Source: Silene noctiflora (Eukaryota > Streptophyta > Magnoliopsida > Caryophyllales > Caryophyllaceae). From it: a stretch of 38,096 nucleotides of DNA. Positions 12,078 to 21,920 of the stretch are shown here, piece by piece. Numbering within the stretch: position 1 is the stretch's first letter; the number at the start of each line of letters is the position of its first letter. The position numbers and the translations under genes were made by a program. The stretch lies in contig VHZZ01000370.1 of NCBI GenBank assembly GCA_009801015.1, positions 81,868-119,963 of the forward strand, given 5' to 3'. The notes beneath the pieces are model-generated. The model was not told the origin of the DNA and did no database searches. It worked only from the letters and a program-made list of their open reading frames with translations.

Positions 12078-12195
12078 CACGGCAGTTTTTCGTCACAAGC
12101 TTGTGACCTCTCACAATGAGCAAGTGGGAGAATAAGGGGAGGGTAAGTGGGAGAGAGACTGTGAGACGTCACAAGCAAGAGTACAAGACTTTCTG
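12078..12195. mobile_element. Mutator-like MITE with 9-bp target duplication
   Basis: A 118-bp element between exact 9-bp repeats TACCGTATA (12069-12077 and 12196-12204). Both ends carry CTTGTGAC followed by TCTCACA on their inner side (CTTGTGACCTCTCACAATG on the left; CTTGTGACGTCTCACAGTC on the complement of the right), so the inverted repeats are real though imperfect. A 9-bp TSD is the mark of Mutator-like elements. Related sequences occur at 32069-32256 and 37423-37559. Confidence 0.8.
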
Positions 12196-13008
12196 TACCG
12201 TATAAGGTAACATGTGGATGTTGTAACTCATGTAAGTAATGTTAAGGACTTAAGGCTAACAATGTTGTCTAAATACATTGTATTAGAGAAATGACTTCCA
12301 TTATCTCCTAAGAGCATCTCACCACTACTTACATGTTTTTAACTGGGGTTAGTGGTTCATGATTATGGTGGTGGTTAGGCTACTAACTTTGTGGTTATGG
12401 TGTTAATTAACCACTATAAATATAAAAAAATGTGGTCCTTTAAGACGTACATCTTTCATATATGTCTACTCTTCTTTATGATAATTTTGAGCATATGAGT
12501 TCCAACTTCCAACTCCTAATAATTGAATACACAACTTTTAGGAGTGTTGTGTGACTTTCGAGGACGACGCTTATATTGATTTGTACCGTAGTCGGGGCGA
12601 TTTCGTTTCTCATTTGGTGGCTTCCATACCACGACACAACAACATATTTTCTAATTATATCTTCGCCCCTATAGTGGCACTATATTTCCAACAGTGAATA
12701 TAAATACCAAGATAGTCACAAAAAGTGTTTCTTACCGCGAAAATAATAATGGATGCTTTGTTTTAGCATTTTATTTGAGGGGTTTACGTGTTATTTGAAT
12801 GAAATTATTAAATACCTAATTCAAATTGATGCAAATAATAATATTGTATGATGTGAATTTCATTTGATGCTTTCTTATTTTCTTCAATGTTTTTTTTTTG
12901 TTTTCAGGCTATGCCACGATGGACATTTGTATTGAAACTCAACCATGACAATACGAGATGAATGCGTTTGATCGTATTGTGTCAATATTCTTGTGACTTA
13001 TATCAGTA

Positions 13009-13148
13009 CTCCTCCATATATTTTTGTTCTTCTTACTTACTTGACTTTTTATGAAAAAAATCATGCATACACATCAAAAAGTGCAGTTAAAGTAGTGTCT
13101 GGGAGACCGTGTAAAGTCAAATGGAAAGATCAAATGTGGGTGAGGGAG
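13009..13148. mobile_element. Stowaway-like MITE
   Basis: A 140-bp element flanked by TA (13007-13008 and 13149-13150). The left end is CTCCTCCATATATTT; the right end on the complement is CTCCCTCACCCACATTTG. Both inner ends include TTGACTTT. Terminal identity is modest, so it is an older copy than the GLYR2 one. Confidence 0.7.
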
Positions 13149-13262
13149 TACTTGCTAATATGAGCTCCTTCAGGTTTTCAGCCCCTAGTAAGGCCAAATT
13201 TGAGTGAAATATTAGTTGTTATGTAAAAATAAAAATATTGTCAAAAAAATTAAACCCTTGAC

Positions 13263-13382
13263 CAGTCGCCTAAACATATTATAGTTTACATTAACATTTA
13301 GATAGTATGAACACTCCTCCTAACTATCTGTTATGTGTCCGACGCCGTGTTGAACAGTCGCCTAAACATGTTATAGTTTACA
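13263..13382. repeat. 28-bp direct repeat pair, 92 bp apart
   Basis: CAGTCGCCTAAACATATTAT at 13263, continuing with AGTTTACA, recurs at 13355-13382 with one difference (A to G). The spacer includes GTGTCCGACGCCGTGTT. The short arms may mark a small duplication or an element footprint; no family assignment is possible. Confidence 0.8.
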
Positions 13383-13533
13383 CGTGGAATAAAATGTCAA
13401 AAGAGATTGATTTGAAGTTGAGTTTGGGTGGGAATGAGAATTAATTATAGTTAATGTCAAATTTTACATTTAAATTTAATATCAAATACATTACAAAAAT
13501 AAAATCATACATTATTTATAATCATAAAATATA

Positions 13534-13729
13534 TTCCCTCCTATTTCATATGATGCTCCTCTTTCCCTTTCCATCCTATTTCATTGTTGTTCCCTCTTTC
13601 CTTTTCTGGACGACTTTGTGTGGACGAAAATCAATTTGATATGAGATCATGTGTATTGTGTAATCCAAATTGATTTTCTTAATTCTTGTGCTAAAGAGAA
13701 AGAGGAACAACAAATGAAATAGGAGGGAG
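13534..13729. mobile_element. Stowaway MITE
   Basis: A 196-bp element between TA dinucleotides (13532-13533 and 13730-13731). The left end TTCCCTCCTATTTCATATG and the right complement CTCCCTCCTATTTCATTTG match over about 30 bp, both running into TTCCTCTTTC. No coding capacity. Confidence 0.88.
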
Positions 13730-14004
13730 TAAATATTAAATTTAAATAACGTGTTCCGTATACTAAATTTTATGAAATGGTGTATAAAGTATCCGTGTCC
13801 GTCTTGGTGGCTGGTGCTACCTAAATCAACATTCAAGCCACTACACCAAACAACTTCATTGGTATTTATACAAAACTAAAAATTATTTGGCAATAAAATA
13901 CCTTGGGCTTGAGTCCAGGGAGCCCATAAGGTGCATCCGCCCTTGGTTTCATCTTAAATAAGTATTTGGGAGCTACCATTTGTACTGAGATTAGTACCTA
14001 GATA

Positions 14005-14640
14005 TAGAGGTATCAATTGGGTCGGGTCTGACCATATCGGTTTCAGGTCATATCAAGTCAGCCTACCCTTTCGCATCATGTTGGATAATTTCGAGTGAAA
14101 TGATGGGTCGGGTCGGGTCATTATTGGGTCTAGTTATTTTATTGCATTTCAATTTTTAACAATTAATATTAGTTTTTCGACATTATTTAGATTAGTTACT
14201 TCATTATTAAGTCAAACTTATCAAACTAACGACTAAATCGATTTCCTTTGGATCAATGTTAAGCTTAATAATTGTCAAGTTAACCAAAGTTGGTTGGTGT
14301 GAGTGGTAAGAGCGCTCATCTCTTAAACAAGTGGTCATGAGTTCGATTGCTGACTCTTGCGAATGAAAATGTCAAACTTGGGAGGGGTCAACCCATTAAA
14401 TTGCCTTCAGTACCCCAAAGAGATTGCCCCAGGTGTCGATATGGATACTCCTGGTCAACACCAAAAAAATAATTGTCAAGTCAGCAATTTAATCAAGTCA
14501 ATACCGGCGCTATTCATATCTAGCCAGGACAGGTTCAGGTTCGGGTTCGAGACACTATTATCAAGTTGTGTCGAATTACAACTCAAGTCGAGCTGAGTCA
14601 GTTTCGGTTTGCAATACTTTCGGCATCTGTCGGGTTAGGA
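14005..14640. mobile_element. Decayed hAT-like repeat split by a SINE
   Basis: TAGAGGTATCAATTGGGTCG at the left is followed by several GGGTCGGGTC motifs, a style common at the ends of plant hAT elements. Similar TCGGGTT / GGTTCGGGTTCGAG motifs reappear after the SINE up to about 14640. The right terminus was not found and no TSD is visible, so this is a weak assignment. Confidence 0.35.
14281..14467 (+). mobile_element. tRNA-derived SINE with 14-bp target-site duplication
   Basis: A 187-bp element between exact 14-bp direct repeats AATAATTGTCAAGT (14267-14280 and 14468-14481). The head reads GGTTGGTGTGAGTGGTAAGA, a Pol III A box in a tRNA-like context, with the B box GAGTTCGATTG near 14339-14349. 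The 3' end is a short A-rich tail just before the second repeat. Length, internal promoter, A tail and long TSD together identify a non-autonomous SINE moved by LINE machinery. The TSD is still perfect, so the insertion is fairly young. Confidence 0.92.
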
Positions 14641-15343
14641 AGACTCATATAAAACAACATAACTTACATTAAAATAAAATGATGTTAGAATGATCCAAGT
14701 TTGAAACTACTACATTGAAGATGTGTCGAATCCATGGTCTAAAATCTGGTGTTACTGTAGATGACACAAGCACATAAAACATGGACAGATGAGATCTGAA
14801 ATGAGGATAGTAGTACTGTAGTTGACAATCAAGCAAGTCTTGTTGTATAGCAGTACGGCTCCTACTAGAATACTCAGAATGTATTGGAGTGGATCCTCAA
14901 TTGTTTTGTTTTGTCATCTCATTTTCAATGCTCTCTCAAGTCTCTTCTCTATTTCACCAGTGACTAATCAACATCACTCCAATCATTCACTCATCCCTAC
15001 ACCTAAATTCCTCATCTTCTTTGACTTTTGACTTGCTGTTAATTCTATACTAGGGTTGTTTTACAATTTAACACATCATTTACGAGTTGAGAATCTCAAG
15101 ATCGTCCTCATTACCCACTATAACATATTCCAAATGACACGGGCATAACCGAGTTTAAAAGATATCCACTAGAACACGGCTCTCAAGCTCTCGACCATGG
15201 TGATGTAGTTGCAGGTTGAACATGCGTAACTTAATCAAACCCCTATTAAAACGGTCAAAAGAAAACAAAACTTAGTCGATATAAAAGTACAAATAGTCAA
15301 CAAGAACATTTAACAATACAAGTACAACCTTCGTAATAATAAT

Positions 15344-15446
15344 TGTGTAAGACTGTCTACGGTTCTTATATATACGATAATACGAAGATACTCATTTATT
15401 GATAGTAATAAATGAGTGTCCAACCAATAAAAAAACCGTCTCACAC
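15344..15446. mobile_element. Short TIR MITE (GTGTAAGACTGTCT family)
   Basis: The left end TGTGTAAGACTGTCTACGGT pairs with the right complement GGTGTGAGACGGTTTTT. The interior holds the inverted pair ACTCATTTATT / AATAAATGAGT around TGATAGT. A relative lies at 16141-16250 (shared GATAGTAA core and AACCGTCTC right end). The superfamily is not determined because no TSD is evident. Confidence 0.7.
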
Positions 15447-15871
15447 CCTAGAGGATGCAACCTTTGAAAGGGTATAACAATATAACTAACTCATTAAAAT
15501 CAGCTTTGAAGAAGCACCTGCTAACTAAAATCAGTGATCCAATAAATTCAAAAACTTGAATAAATAAGCATGAAGATTGAAGAGACTTCTGCCAATAGAA
15601 GATCTTTGATTTCCATATCTAGGAATAAAAAATAATAGAATTCATGGAAAAAAACAACCTGAACAAAGGTTCCCTACCCTATCTATTCTATAACTTTCCT
15701 TCTTCAAACAAGCCAGAGATTTTGTCAGTCTGAAGAAGAATGCTCATCACTATCTTCTGTTTTCTTTCACTCTATCTTAGTACTGTCTTCAATAAACTGG
15801 TTGGAAGAAGGTTGCTTGCAATTTAATATAATGTGCAGTACTTCTTTAACTTACAAATGATTTTTGGATCT

Positions 15872-15914
15872 CCGGGACCGATTTTACACCCTGTCCAGCG
15901 AGAATCGGTCCCGG
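15872..15914. repeat. Perfect 12-bp inverted repeat hairpin
   Basis: CCGGGACCGATT (15872-15883) and AATCGGTCCCGG (15903-15914) are perfect complements around a 19-nt spacer. The arms are GC-rich in an AT-rich setting. The related word AAAATCGGACCC occurs at about 15957. It lies 650 bp upstream of the EPFL start. It could be a structured RNA, a terminus of an unknown element or a regulatory palindrome; the sequence alone cannot tell. Confidence 0.9.
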
Positions 15915-16140
15915 CACTACTTTTGTATAGTAACGAAAATAAATCGTAGAAAGTCTAAAATCGGACCCGCTATTTACAAAAAACTACTACTGAAACACAA
16001 AATCACGAATAAACCGTTGCAAGGCTTACAACGACTTTATAATAGTTTACGCACCTTATTACTACAACTTTCTTACGGGAAACCAACTGCAACAGAAAAA
16101 CGGAAGTAAAATCCCATGTTTGTCAAGCAACGGTAACTAC

Positions 16141-16250
16141 TGTGTAAGGCTGTCTTACAGTGGGGAGACGGTCCTTTTACATATGAAAATATCCACTTAT
16201 ATTGATAGTAAATAAAATAACCGTCTCCGACTATAAGATGGTCTTATTCG
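16141..16250. mobile_element. TIR MITE upstream of the EPFL gene
   Basis: The left arm TAAGGCTGTCTTACAGTGGG, continuing GAGACGGT, matches the complement of the right arm (TAAGACCATCTTATAGTCGG, then AGACGGT) over about 27 bp with few mismatches. The core GATAGTAA is shared with the element at 15344-15446. It sits about 310 bp before the EPFL ATG, inside the likely promoter. Confidence 0.82.
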
Positions 16251-16414
16251 ATAATTTTTTTTATCAAGCAAATTTCTTCCTCTCTCTTCACCCAATGCAA
16301 GAAAGGAAAGGTAGAGCAGTAACAGAGGAAGAGCATTAACCAAGAAACTTAGAAAGACCTCTCTTGGCTTCTTTGGGAAGAGGGAACTTTTCTTGGTCAG
16401 CATTACTTCTTTAT

Positions 16415-16428
16415 TTTATATATATATT
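16415..16428 (+). promoter_or_regulatory. Putative TATA box of the EPFL gene
   Basis: TTTATATATATATT lies about 135 bp before the EPFL ATG. It is followed by a leader rich in CT (CTCTCTCTAAAAATAT, TTTCTCTCTAATC), typical of plant 5' UTRs. Assigned by position and composition only. Confidence 0.5.
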
Positions 16429-16563
16429 GAATATTTGATCACAATTTTACACCTTGGCTTCTCTAACTCCAAGTGTTTTGGAATCCTATCAATCTCTTCC
16501 TCTCTCTAAAAATATAAAGATTTCTCTCTAATCATCATTTTCATCATTTGATTTCCTGAAAAA

Positions 16564-17138
16564 ATGATGATAAAGTTCCTCACTTGTTTAGCATTACTTC
16601 TGCATGTAATGGCTTGGTTTCCTGCAGCTAGTAGACATTTACCTCCTACTTCTCAGCAACCAGGTATGTCTTAACCAGCAACTATTAACGAAACCCGCTA
16701 TTGAAGCATGGCACGGGTTCAAAACCCGTCAGCATCAAAATTCATCGGTTATACTAAAACTTCATTTATTTTGTTCAGGTACTGTAGTCAGTCCTGAGAA
16801 TGCAGAAGCTTCATACAGTTCAAAACAGGTATTGCCTCTTATCCTTCTATCTGACTCCTACAATCTTCGAATCTCTTTAGACCCGTTTACTTTTATGAAA
16901 TTGCGAAAATTTTGAAATTGAAAATTGTATTGGCTGGCAGGTTTTGGAACCAGGAAGCTACAAAGGAATGAATCAACTCGGGTCTAGACCACCAACTTGT
17001 GAGCACAAGTGTGATGGTTGTAACCCATGTATAGCTATCAAAGTTCCTACAATCACAGGCCACGTAGGGATCCAATTTGCAAACTATGAGCCTGAGAGTT
17101 GGAAATGCAAATGTGGGCCCTCGGTTTATAGTCCGTAA
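16564..17138 (+). CDS. EPIDERMAL PATTERNING FACTOR-like secreted peptide
   Basis: Three exons, 16564-16663, 16779-16828, 16941-17138, join to 348 nt and 115 aa. The first ~22 residues (MMIKFLTCLALLLHVMAWFP) form a signal peptide. A variable pro-region follows. The C-terminal mature part begins about residue 60 with the family hallmark GSRPPTC and contains six cysteines in the pattern C70-x3-C74-x2-C77-x2-C80-x25-C106-x-C108, ending WKCKCGPSVYSP. EPF/EPFL peptides are cysteine-knot ligands for ERECTA-family receptor kinases with or without TMM, and control stomatal spacing and organ growth. Six cysteines and a long loop place it among EPFL rather than EPF1/EPF2; the loop VPTITGHVGIQFANYEPE resembles EPFL7/EPFL8-type peptides, though I cannot fix the orthologue. 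The gene converges on the CoA carrier, 348 bp away. Two TIR/hairpin structures lie in its upstream region. Confidence 0.92.
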
Positions 17139-17486
17139 ATTTAAAAGTTTTGGAAGTCTAGAGATTTAGGCATATATATGTCAAGTTTAAGAAATGTTGT
17201 AGGGCTTGAGCAAGTGGTAGTAATAGTATGCAATCAGATATTCAATTGAGACCGGAATTAAATCAATCTAAGAAATATATATACTATATTAATCATCGTC
17301 TTTTCTAAATTAATGAATTTCAAGTATTCTTTGAGCCATGGTTACATGGACCAAGATAAAGAATCATGTGAGCCTTTTGTTTGAAATCTACTGAAGTATG
17401 TCATCAAATTATGGAATAAAAATAACTTACGACTGTTCCCGTCTTTACTTGTCCTCGTAGCTAAATGTTAATTTAGCTTTTGCACA
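17139..17486. other. Convergent 3' region between EPFL and CoA carrier
   Basis: Both genes end here. AATAAA at 17415-17420 is a possible plus-strand poly(A) signal for the EPFL transcript. The 348-bp gap means the two 3' UTRs may come close or overlap. No further gene is seen. Confidence 0.6.
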
Positions 17487-20400
17487 TCACCCTCCAGATA
17501 TTGCTTGTCGCTTATGCTCAGGCAGATTTAACCAGGATTTCATTATGTCGTATGTTGTAAAACCGATTGCCACAGAGGGTACAACTTTGATGTAGTTAAT
17601 GCTAAGACCAGCAAATAGCTGTCTCCATCCTTGACTGCTGATAATCCCGGTAAGCCCTTCAATGGTATTCCTATACCTTGCACCATTACCCTGTAGGTTC
17701 TCAACCTGGATAAAAACATTCTCCAAAAATCAGCTCGTAATTAATGGAACACAATGAAATCAAATTGATTGGAAACTAAAGATCTTTTCTAGTTTTAGCA
17801 ATGGAATCGTAAATATGCGTCTAAGAAGAATCTGGAGAGAAAAATGGATACACAACTTTACGGGAGAATCGACAAACTAAACAAAATGGTAATCAAAGTG
17901 AAAACTGTGATCCTGAGCAGCTGAACCCATCATTGCTCTCGAATAAACCTTACCGTAGGCAACAGATTAGCACTAACAATGCACCACTGACACAGAGGAC
18001 AGCCACGATGAAAGGAAAGCAATGAACATTTAAATTTACATGGGTAACAACTTGCACTTGCACATTCAAGTACCCATACACATATTTCAGGTCAATTTGT
18101 ATCCATGTTCGATAATCCATACCTAATAAGTTCTCAATTATCAAAATTCAAAAAGCACTTCCACTCAAGATCAATGTAGCACCAACAATGATACAGCAAT
18201 GTAATGTCTACCACGTGACTGATATGAGCTATTTGCCAAAAGATGTAGAAGTTACAAACACGGTGTATGCACTAGGGGGAGATAAAAATGAGAATAAGGG
18301 ACAATTTCCTGTTAAGTGACTGAAGAGTACATGTCCCCCTACCAACTATTGACACCGTTAAAAGAGATTGATACCCGGAAACTCTTTGAAGGAAGATCTA
18401 ACATAGAAACATACAAATGTTTCTATAAATGCAGATGTTTTAACGAAATTCATATAACTGAAGGGAAGAAATAGGCAAGGAAATGAGAATGGATAACGAC
18501 CACATGAGAGCAGGACATGTGGTCGTCCGGACGTTCAGAGGAATTTACCTGCATTTGTCGCCGCACAACATCCAATGGGTAAGTGAAGGTTTGTCCGAAC
18601 AAGCCAGCCAAAGCTCCACACGAAAGACGCAACAAGATAGACTTCTGGTGCTCTTCAGGAACCTTTCTTTTGAGCTCCTCATAAATATAGAACTTCAGAC
18701 CAGCGTATGGTAGAATTCCAACTAGAGTTGGCCCTGTTCAATAAAAAGCACCAGCTGAATCTCATATATAAGGAAGTACAAAGATCACATGCCACGAACT
18801 CAGTAGTAGAAACTCTAGAAATAAGGAGTAATAGTTAATTGTTTAATTGACCAGAAATCAACTTCAATTACAAAATGACACGATCAAACTTCACATAATA
18901 GTTTACTTATCCCGGTAGGAAGGCTAGTGAAAGCACACTTATCACTTGGCTTTATCAATCAGTTGCTTTATTTATCTTTAAGAAGACGTACCTACACCAC
19001 GGTAAAGGCCACGTGCACCACCTTCAGTGTACACCTTCTTAAACACATCTCGTATTCCAATGTATGAGGCTGAGGAGTGACTGAAACCCGTAGTGCCAAA
19101 CTTTGAACGATTGTCAACTACCTATAGAAAGTCATTGAAATAAGCATCAAAGTCCACCTACAAAACACTAAGTTTGAAGCATGTTTTAAGAGAATATAAT
19201 AGAGAAACCAATAAGTTATTTTAATACTATGCAAAATGTTCCTATGAACTGAAGATATAAGAACAATTGCAGTCTATTGGGCCAAATAAAAATGCTTTCT
19301 TAATGAAATCCACGAGTTCTTGTAGATTTGAATGTAATATCAAAGCTGAGCTAATAGAATGTTATGAACTCCATGTAAATGCATATTAGGTATAACATAC
19401 CTGATACGCAAGTTTTGTTCTGGCCAAGTCCAAAGGATAAGTGCACAAAACTGCAGTTCCACCAGCTGCTGAGCCCGCTAAAAGATCTACAATAGAGCCC
19501 GTCCCCAATGAAGGACAATTATCATACAACCAGTACCGATATCTCTCATACGCCATAAAATGCAAAGCCGCATAAGGAACTATCCTTATGACACTTGCAC
19601 CATTGCCTCTACAAAAACAAAACTAATTAAAAAACTGAATGCTGCAGCCTTGAATTCAGAAACAAATCAAAAAGAAAAATCAATACTTCTAGACCACAAA
19701 GGATCAAATAAACACTCACTTGTATAGTCCCTGAATGCCTTCATGTTTAAGCACCTTCTTTAACGACTTGTAGACCCCAATAGATTGAAATCCTTCAGGC
19801 CGAGTCTATAAATGTATTCAAAGAAACTGTAAGTAGCTAAGTATAAAACCCGAGTTCGATTCTTCAAAAACAAGATATGTTGTGCAAGAACACAAGTACA
19901 CAACACATCAAAGCGACATAGACTGGCCACAACTAGTTTGCAAAAAAAATGACATAATAACACACAAAGCGTCTAAAAATGAATAACTAGTGCAGGTAAT
20001 TGCCAAGAGAGTAATTAAGTTTGTCAATTACTCAAAATGGCAAATGTTAATGCAAAATAACATGTCATTATCATTCATTAATATCTCCTACAAGTATCAG
20101 GCATGCAGCATAAAGGCTACTCCGTATAAGCAACGTAATCCTGAATTATCCTCCAGCGTGATATAACAGTCTTTCTTACCATTTTAATATAAGAAAACAC
20201 TACGCATACCTCATTTTTACACCCCAAAACTGAGAAAGACGTACACTTTCAAGCACAATTATTCACCATTCAAACCAGTAGTAGAGCAGCTAGTAGGGGC
20301 TACCTCCCCCGCAATGATAAACTTGATTATTTGGGTTGAAATTTTCGAATTTTGTTATCAGTTACTCTATTAAACTGATTCGGCCCCTTCAAATTTCCGA

Positions 20401-21634
20401 CCTACATTTACAACAACCATCTCCCCTGAACCAACTCAAATCCTGATTCTGTCCTGGACACAAACACAATCCCAACAACAAAATGTACTTCAAACTCGAC
20501 ATATTAAAAAACAGCCGGTTGATACAAAAACCATCAAGTATCTATCATTCAATCCAATTATCCATAATTTTCATTCTGTATCAATGGCAAGCTACCACGC
20601 TACATCTACAACAAAAATAAAACTACGTGCATTCGACCCATGCACCGCAATTTGCCTACCTAAAAGACAGTGGCAGAACTAGGGTCTAGGGGGGCTAAGT
20701 TACTCTATTAAACTAATTCGGCCCCTTCAAATTTCCAACAATTGTAGTGTGCATCCTCATTCGCATTGCCTTTTCAAAATGTATTCCACACACACGCTAA
20801 ATTCATCTTCACTTTCAAACAAACACCACGCTGCCTTTTTGGTTAAAATTTTCAATTTTTGTTCTAAGTCACTCAATTGCACTAATTCGCCCCTTAGAAT
20901 TTCCTATTTTTACTATGACCGCCTCACATCAAATCCACACTCGTCACAAACTCAACAAAAAAACGCATTTCGTCACACTACCTTAATGAGCATATTAAAA
21001 CAAAAAACAACCCGTTCAACATTACATGATCCTTAATGCGCATCCTCGTCACACTACCTTTCCAAATTGTATTTCACATACACACTGAATTCATGTTCAC
21101 TTTCATACAAACACCATCATGTATCTATCATTCAATCCAAAATATCCATAATTTTCATTCTATACCATTGGTAAACTACCACAGCATATATCAACAAGGA
21201 TAAAACTACGTACATTCGATCCCCGGCGCACCGCCATTTGCCTACCTAAAAGTCAGCAGCGGACCTAAGGGAGCTAAAAGGCGCGCTCCCCCAGACATTC
21301 AAATTCTAATAGTTTTTGGTTATAACATTCTTTTTTTCCTGGTTCTCTCCTGAAATTTTTCGCCCCTAACTAAAAATCCTGGTTCGGTTACTGCTAAAAA
21401 TACGATTAACATTAATTAAAACAACCATAACAGAAAATTAACCTGAAAAAGAATCTTGATTCTCTCAAGAGGAGCAACTGAGGATTTAGCGAAAGCTCCA
21501 GCAGCGCCACCGGCGATCAATTCACGTACATAAACCGGCAAACAATCAACAACAACCGCCGATTTATCCTCAACAATCAATCCCCCTGCAACATTCGACG
21601 CTGCCAACGTTGTTGGGCTTTCCGATGCGCCCAT
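17487..21634 (-). CDS. CoAc: Mitochondrial coenzyme A carrier (CoAc type, SLC25 family)
   Basis: Six exons, 21634-21443, 19805-19720, 19608-19401, 19121-18992, 18733-18549, 17705-17487, join to 1020 nt and 339 aa. Three mitochondrial-carrier repeats are clear, each with the PX[DE]XX[KR] helix signature: PLERIK at 55-60, PLDLAR at 151-156 and PLDVVR at 258-263. Flanking motifs [77 protein letters not shown] and [20 protein letters not shown] match the plant CoA carriers CoAc1/CoAc2, which import CoA across the inner mitochondrial membrane. Six membrane helices are expected. The start chosen is ATG at 21634 (MGASESP); an upstream in-frame TTG at 21655 is not credible as a start. Intron 1 (1637 nt) is a repeat mosaic. 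The leader region carries a 148-bp tandem duplication. No lesion is seen. Confidence 0.94.
20260..21380. repeat. Repeat mosaic in intron 1 of the CoA carrier
   Basis: A block starting TATCTATCATTCAATCCAA at about 20539 recurs at 21122 (583-bp offset) and continues with TCCATAATTTTCATTCT, an ACTACGT..ATTCGA stretch and TTTGCCTACCTAAAAG in both copies. A second word, TTACTCTATTAAACT, followed by ATTCGGCCCCTTCAAATTTC, occurs at 20362 and 20700, with a worn third copy near 20867. CTAGGGGGGCTAAG and GGAGCTAAAAGGCGCGCTCC sit beside the copies, resembling worn element ends. No exon of the host gene is touched. Confidence 0.8.
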
Positions 21635-21665
21635 CTCACACAAAACTAAGCCCAACCCACTTCAG

Positions 21666-21920
21666 AAAAATCTGGGTTTTTTTACCAGGTGGATTTACTA
21701 AATTGGGTAAATTCCTAATATTGATTAACTGCATCAATTAATGGAGGATTCTGTAATGTATAGATCTCAGAAAAATGGTAATTACTGATGGATGAAACAG
21801 TAAAACCAAAAACAAAAATCTGGGTTTTTTACCCAGATGGATTTACTGAATTGGGTAAATTCCTAATCTTGATTAATTGCATCAATTAAACAGGATTTGT
21901 GTAATTTATAGATGTACGAT
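21666..21920. repeat. 148-bp tandem duplication in the CoA-carrier leader/promoter
   Basis: AAAAATCTGGGTTTTTT at 21666 recurs at 21814. Both copies continue GGATTTACT, AATTGGGTAAATTCCTAAT, TTGATTAA and TGCATCAATTAA. Identity is high with a few substitutions. The first copy begins about 30 bp upstream of the ATG at 21634, so it probably lies in the 5' UTR and proximal promoter. A TATA-like CTTATATTAAAAT (minus strand) is near 21942-21954, beyond the second copy. Confidence 0.9.

Larger units (their letters stand above)
11701..16400. other. 4.7-kb intergenic space between divergent IQD and EPFL genes
   Basis: No gene is supported. The space is filled by small mobile elements: a Mutator-like MITE (12078-12195), Stowaways (13009-13148 and 13534-13729), a 28-bp direct repeat pair (13263-13382), a decayed hAT-like block carrying a SINE (about 14005-14640), two related TIR MITEs (15344-15446 and 16141-16250) and a strong hairpin (15872-15914). 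Stretches 12205-13008 and 14640-15340 hold nothing I can name beyond AT-rich sequence. Confidence 0.65.

Noticed and set aside
14281-14360. Possible tRNA gene
   Set aside because: A and B boxes are present but no cloverleaf acceptor stem closes, and the sequence is bordered by a TSD and an A tail, so it is a SINE.
15864-16109. 81-codon plus-strand open frame
   Set aside because: No signal peptide, domain or splice partner; it overlaps the hairpin region and has no codon character of the neighbouring genes.
21635-21655. Upstream extension of the CoA-carrier start (MGLVLCE...)
   Set aside because: The first codon there is TTG, not ATG; the ATG at 21634 gives the normal family start.
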